Source: Thiopontia sp964647745
Lineage (GTDB): Bacteria; Pseudomonadota; Gammaproteobacteria; GCF-002020875
Assembly (NCBI GenBank): GCA_964647745.1
Contig: CAZYJG010000062.1
Coordinates: forward strand, 1-8,768
Reading direction: 5' to 3'
DNA length: 8,768 nucleotides
The position numbers were made by a program, and so were the translations under genes. The notes beneath the pieces were generated by a model. That model made no database searches. It was given only the letters and a program-made list of their open reading frames with translations, and was not told where the DNA came from. Every line of letters begins with the position of its first letter. Position 1 is the first letter of the stretch. Positions 6,878-8,768 of the stretch are shown here, piece by piece.

Positions 6878-8377
6878 ATGGTGGGTCTCTTAATGCGTAC
6901 CAATCAGCCACTCCCCTCTACTCTCTACCGGGCCCAGGAGGTCCAGGAGATTGATCGGGCCGTAATCGATGCTGGCACCCCTGGCTATACACTGATGTGT
7001 CGGGCCGGTCAGGCTGCGCTGGACTGCATCAAGCGTCACTGGCCCAGCACCCAGCAGATCACCCTCTTCTGTGGAACCGGAAATAATGGGGGAGATGGCT
7101 ATGTATTGGCCCGTCTCGCCAAGGCACGGGGGATCTCCGTCACCATTTTCCAGTTGGGGAACATGGACTCACTCCAGGGGGAGGCACTACAGGCCTATGA
7201 GGAGATGGAGTCTCGTGGCATTGTGCCCACCCCCTTCTCTTCCGGGGTGACCCTACCTCAGGGGCTGCTTGTTGACGCCATGCTTGGAATTGGGGTGGAT
7301 CGAGAGCTCCAGGGGGCATGGCGTGATGCCGTTGAGCGGATCAACCGGAGTGGGCAGCCGGTGCTCTCCATCGATACCCCCTCGGGACTCGATGCAGATC
7401 GTGGGGTCCCAATGGGGGTTGCTGTCCGGGCCGATATCACCCTCACGATGATTGCGCTGAAGCGTGGGCTATTCACGGCGCAGGGGGCTGATCATGCGGG
7501 TCAGGTTGAGCTTGCCTGGCTTGGAATCAACGCCACCGATTTTCTCCCCCCATCCGGGGAGCTGCTGCAGATCTCTTCACTCTCCGCAAAGCTGGGGCAG
7601 CGCGCAAGGTGCACCCACAAGGGAGAGATGGGGCATGCCCTGATTATTGGTGGCAACCGGGGAATGGGGGGCGCTGCGCGAATTGCTGCAGAGGCAGCCG
7701 CACGAACCGGAGCAGGGCTAGTCTCCGTTGCTACCCACCCTGACCATGCCGCTCTGCTCAATCTGGATCGTCCGGAGCTGATGGTTCACCCAGTTAACAA
7801 TCGTGAGCAGCTACGCCCACTGCTTGAGCGTGCCTCTGTGCTCATTCTCGGCCCCGGCCTCGGGGTGGGCCACTGGTCCAGAGAGCTGCTCGAATCCGCA
7901 CTGGAACAGAGGCTGCCAATGGTGGTGGATGCCGATGCACTCAACCTGATCGCACAGACCCCTCGCAAGAGGGAAAACTGGGTCTTGACCCCCCACCCTG
8001 GCGAGGCCGCTCGTCTCTTGCAGGGTTCGACAGGGTCCATTCAACAGAATCGCTTCGAGGCGATCTTTCAGCTTCAGGGGCAGTTTGGAGGGGTCTCTGT
8101 ACTGAAGGGGAATGGCACCCTCGTTGCCAGCGACTCCAGCCACTATCAGCTCTGTCCACTGGGTAATCCCGGAATGGCGAGTGGCGGCATGGGAGATCTG
8201 CTCTCCGGGGTCATTGGCGGACTCATTGCCCAGGGGTACAGCCTGGGAGAGGCCGCAAGAATCGGAGTCTGCATCCATGCAAAGGCCGGGGATCTTGCTG
8301 CAATGGATGGAGAGAGAGGACTTCTGGCAAGTGATCTTCTCCCCTGGATTCGACGACTGCTCAATCCAGAATCGTAA
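6878..8377 (+). CDS. nnr: Bifunctional NAD(P)H-hydrate epimerase / ADP-dependent NAD(P)H-hydrate dehydratase
   Basis: Nnr (formerly YjeF) repairs hydrated NADH and NADPH. The N-terminal YjeF_N half epimerises R- and S-NAD(P)HX, and the C-terminal half dehydrates S-NAD(P)HX using ADP. It is a 499-residue soluble protein, against about 515 in E. coli. Epimerase signatures are GTGNNGGDG (66-74), VDAMLGIG (132-139) and SIDTPSGLDAD (164-174). Dehydratase signatures are HALIIGGNRGMGGAA (253-267), GPGLG (325-329), DADALNL (351-357), TPHPGEAARLL (371-381) and GMASGGMGD (432-440), with the catalytic-site Asp440. Both halves look intact. ATG 6878 is chosen because GAGG sits six bases upstream; ATG 6893 remains possible. 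In many gammaproteobacteria tsaE follows nnr, but here nnr is followed by non-coding AT-rich DNA and an opposing small gene. No convincing promoter was found in the 117 bases between it and the divergent small gene. Confidence 0.97.
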   Translation: MVGLLMRTNQPLPSTLYRAQEVQEIDRAVIDAGTPGYTLMCRAGQAALDCIKRHWPSTQQITLFCGTGNNGGDGYVLARLAKARGISVTIFQLGNMDSLQGEALQAYEEMESRGIVPTPFSSGVTLPQGLLVDAMLGIGVDRELQGAWRDAVERINRSGQPVLSIDTPSGLDADRGVPMGVAVRADITLTMIALKRGLFTAQGADHAGQVELAWLGINATDFLPPSGELLQISSLSAKLGQRARCTHKGEMGHALIIGGNRGMGGAARIAAEAAARTGAGLVSVATHPDHAALLNLDRPELMVHPVNNREQLRPLLERASVLILGPGLGVGHWSRELLESALEQRLPMVVDADALNLIAQTPRKRENWVLTPHPGEAARLLQGSTGSIQQNRFEAIFQLQGQFGGVSVLKGNGTLVASDSSHYQLCPLGNPGMASGGMGDLLSGVIGGLIAQGYSLGEAARIGVCIHAKAGDLAAMDGERGLLASDLLPWIRRLLNPES

Positions 8378-8464
8378 TGGCTTGACCGGCCTCCAGACAG
8401 AGCTGCCCAATCCGTTTACCTTCTCCTTACGATCCTTTTCTGTCCTTCAGTCAGCCATAATAAA

Positions 8465-8490
8465 CCAGCAAACCATTAATGATCTGCTGG
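8465..8490 (-). terminator. Weak candidate terminator hairpin downstream of the 56-codon gene
   Basis: CCAGCA (8465-8470) and TGCTGG (8485-8490) can form a six-base stem with a 14-base loop. On the minus strand the stem is followed by TTTATTAT, a broken U-tract. It lies about 60 bases past the stop of the leftward small gene. The long loop and imperfect T run make it a poor intrinsic terminator. The rest of 8378-8548 shows no supported gene. Confidence 0.25.
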
Positions 8491-8548
8491 CTCAGGAGGT
8501 ATCGGAAGATATAGGAGAACCTGATAACTTCTGTCTCTTACTACTACA

Positions 8549-8719
8549 CTATCCAAATAAATATGCTGGCATAGCGGAAATTTCTGTTCCGCTTATCAGG
8601 CTCATGCCTGCAAACACTACAACACCAACGAAAAAAATCACTAGTAAGGCAGCAGTAACTCCGTATGCAGTAGATGCAAGCATATCAACCATGTCGATAT
8701 CCTTTAACTTCAGCTCCAT
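8549..8719 (-). CDS. Small single-helix membrane protein, 56 residues, function unknown
   Basis: A short leftward gene with a strong ribosome-binding site: GGGAGG lies five bases before ATG 8719. An upstream in-frame ATG (8758) has no such site and would add a non-membrane stretch. The product begins with an acidic/basic segment MELKLKDIDMVDM, followed by one long hydrophobic helix (about residues 16-41, containing ALLVIFFVGVVVF) and a short tail ending AMPAYLFG. No family is recognised. The region is clearly AT-richer than nnr. GATAAT on the minus strand (8757-8762) could be a -10 element, but its -35 would lie outside the window. A partly overlapping open frame on the plus strand is judged a shadow. 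Confidence 0.65.
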   Translation of the reverse strand: MELKLKDIDMVDMLASTAYGVTAALLVIFFVGVVVFAGMSLISGTEISAMPAYLFG

Positions 8720-8768
8720 CACATCCTCCCGAGATGTTGGCAAAATTGACCAAGCCATTATCTGTGAG

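Noticed and set aside
6523..6954. 143-codon plus-strand open frame across the small membrane gene and the start of nnr
   Set aside because: Its translation is Pro/Arg/Gln-rich and unstructured, and it is antisense to a gene with a clear promoter and ribosome-binding site.
7811..8410. 199-codon open frame on the minus strand
   Set aside because: It is antisense to the conserved dehydratase domain of nnr and its translation has no recognisable domain.
8361..8426. Minus-strand stretch translating to GKRIGQLCLEAGQAITILD then stop, resembling a protein C-terminus
   Set aside because: It is preceded by an in-frame stop after only about 21 codons, no upstream frame continues it convincingly, and part overlaps the end of nnr. 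Too short to call a gene remnant.
8382..8768. Plus-strand frame with no stop for 129 codons, running off the right edge
   Set aside because: It has no ATG or ribosome-binding site at its beginning, and about half of it is antisense to a leftward gene with a strong Shine-Dalgarno and clear membrane helix. Its Ser/Thr-rich translation there looks like a shadow. An extension of the window could reopen this.

Overview
The window reads as chromosomal DNA of a gammaproteobacterium, with ordinary housekeeping genes rather than a mobile or defence island. The taxonomic inference rests on a system I cytochrome c maturation protein (CcmF), a CsdA/DeaD-type helicase with its C-terminal RNA-binding domain, a KefB/KefC-like antiporter and a fused Nnr repair enzyme, all closest to gammaproteobacterial family members I know. 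Coding DNA is GC-rich (63% in 7861-7920 by hand count), but the last few hundred bases drop to about 39% (8521-8640). The genus cannot be fixed from the sequence. The piece is an assembled scaffold with two runs of exactly 100 N, so it is probably a draft or metagenome assembly.

Layout, left to right. The C-terminal 385 codons of ccmF (+) overlap by four bases with a zinc-independent quinone-oxidoreductase-like MDR gene (+), which runs into the first N gap and loses its last codons. From the right, deaD/csdA (-) converges on that gap and loses its stop there. deaD is also interrupted by the second N gap, but that gap is false: the 55 bases before it are repeated exactly after it, and collapsing the duplicate gives a seamless helicase. 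A divergent intergenic region (4152-4295) carries candidate promoters for deaD and for a rightward pair: an unrecognised 156-residue soluble protein and a Kef-type cation/proton antiporter with a C-terminal Rossmann (RCK/TrkA-N) domain. The antiporter gene converges, with only 16 bases between stops, on a small leftward gene for a two-helix membrane protein that has a clear sigma70-type promoter. Next is nnr (+), the bifunctional NAD(P)HX epimerase/dehydratase. The window ends in AT-richer DNA with a leftward 56-codon single-helix membrane protein.

The genes have separable jobs: cytochrome c assembly, redox metabolism, RNA remodelling, ion and pH homeostasis, and nicotinamide cofactor repair. 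I see no CRISPR array, transposase, tRNA, rRNA, toxin-antitoxin pair or phage module, and no convincing new biological system. The points most worth following up are the assembly correction in deaD, the gene that follows ccmF, the unknown gene coupled to the antiporter, and the two small membrane proteins.
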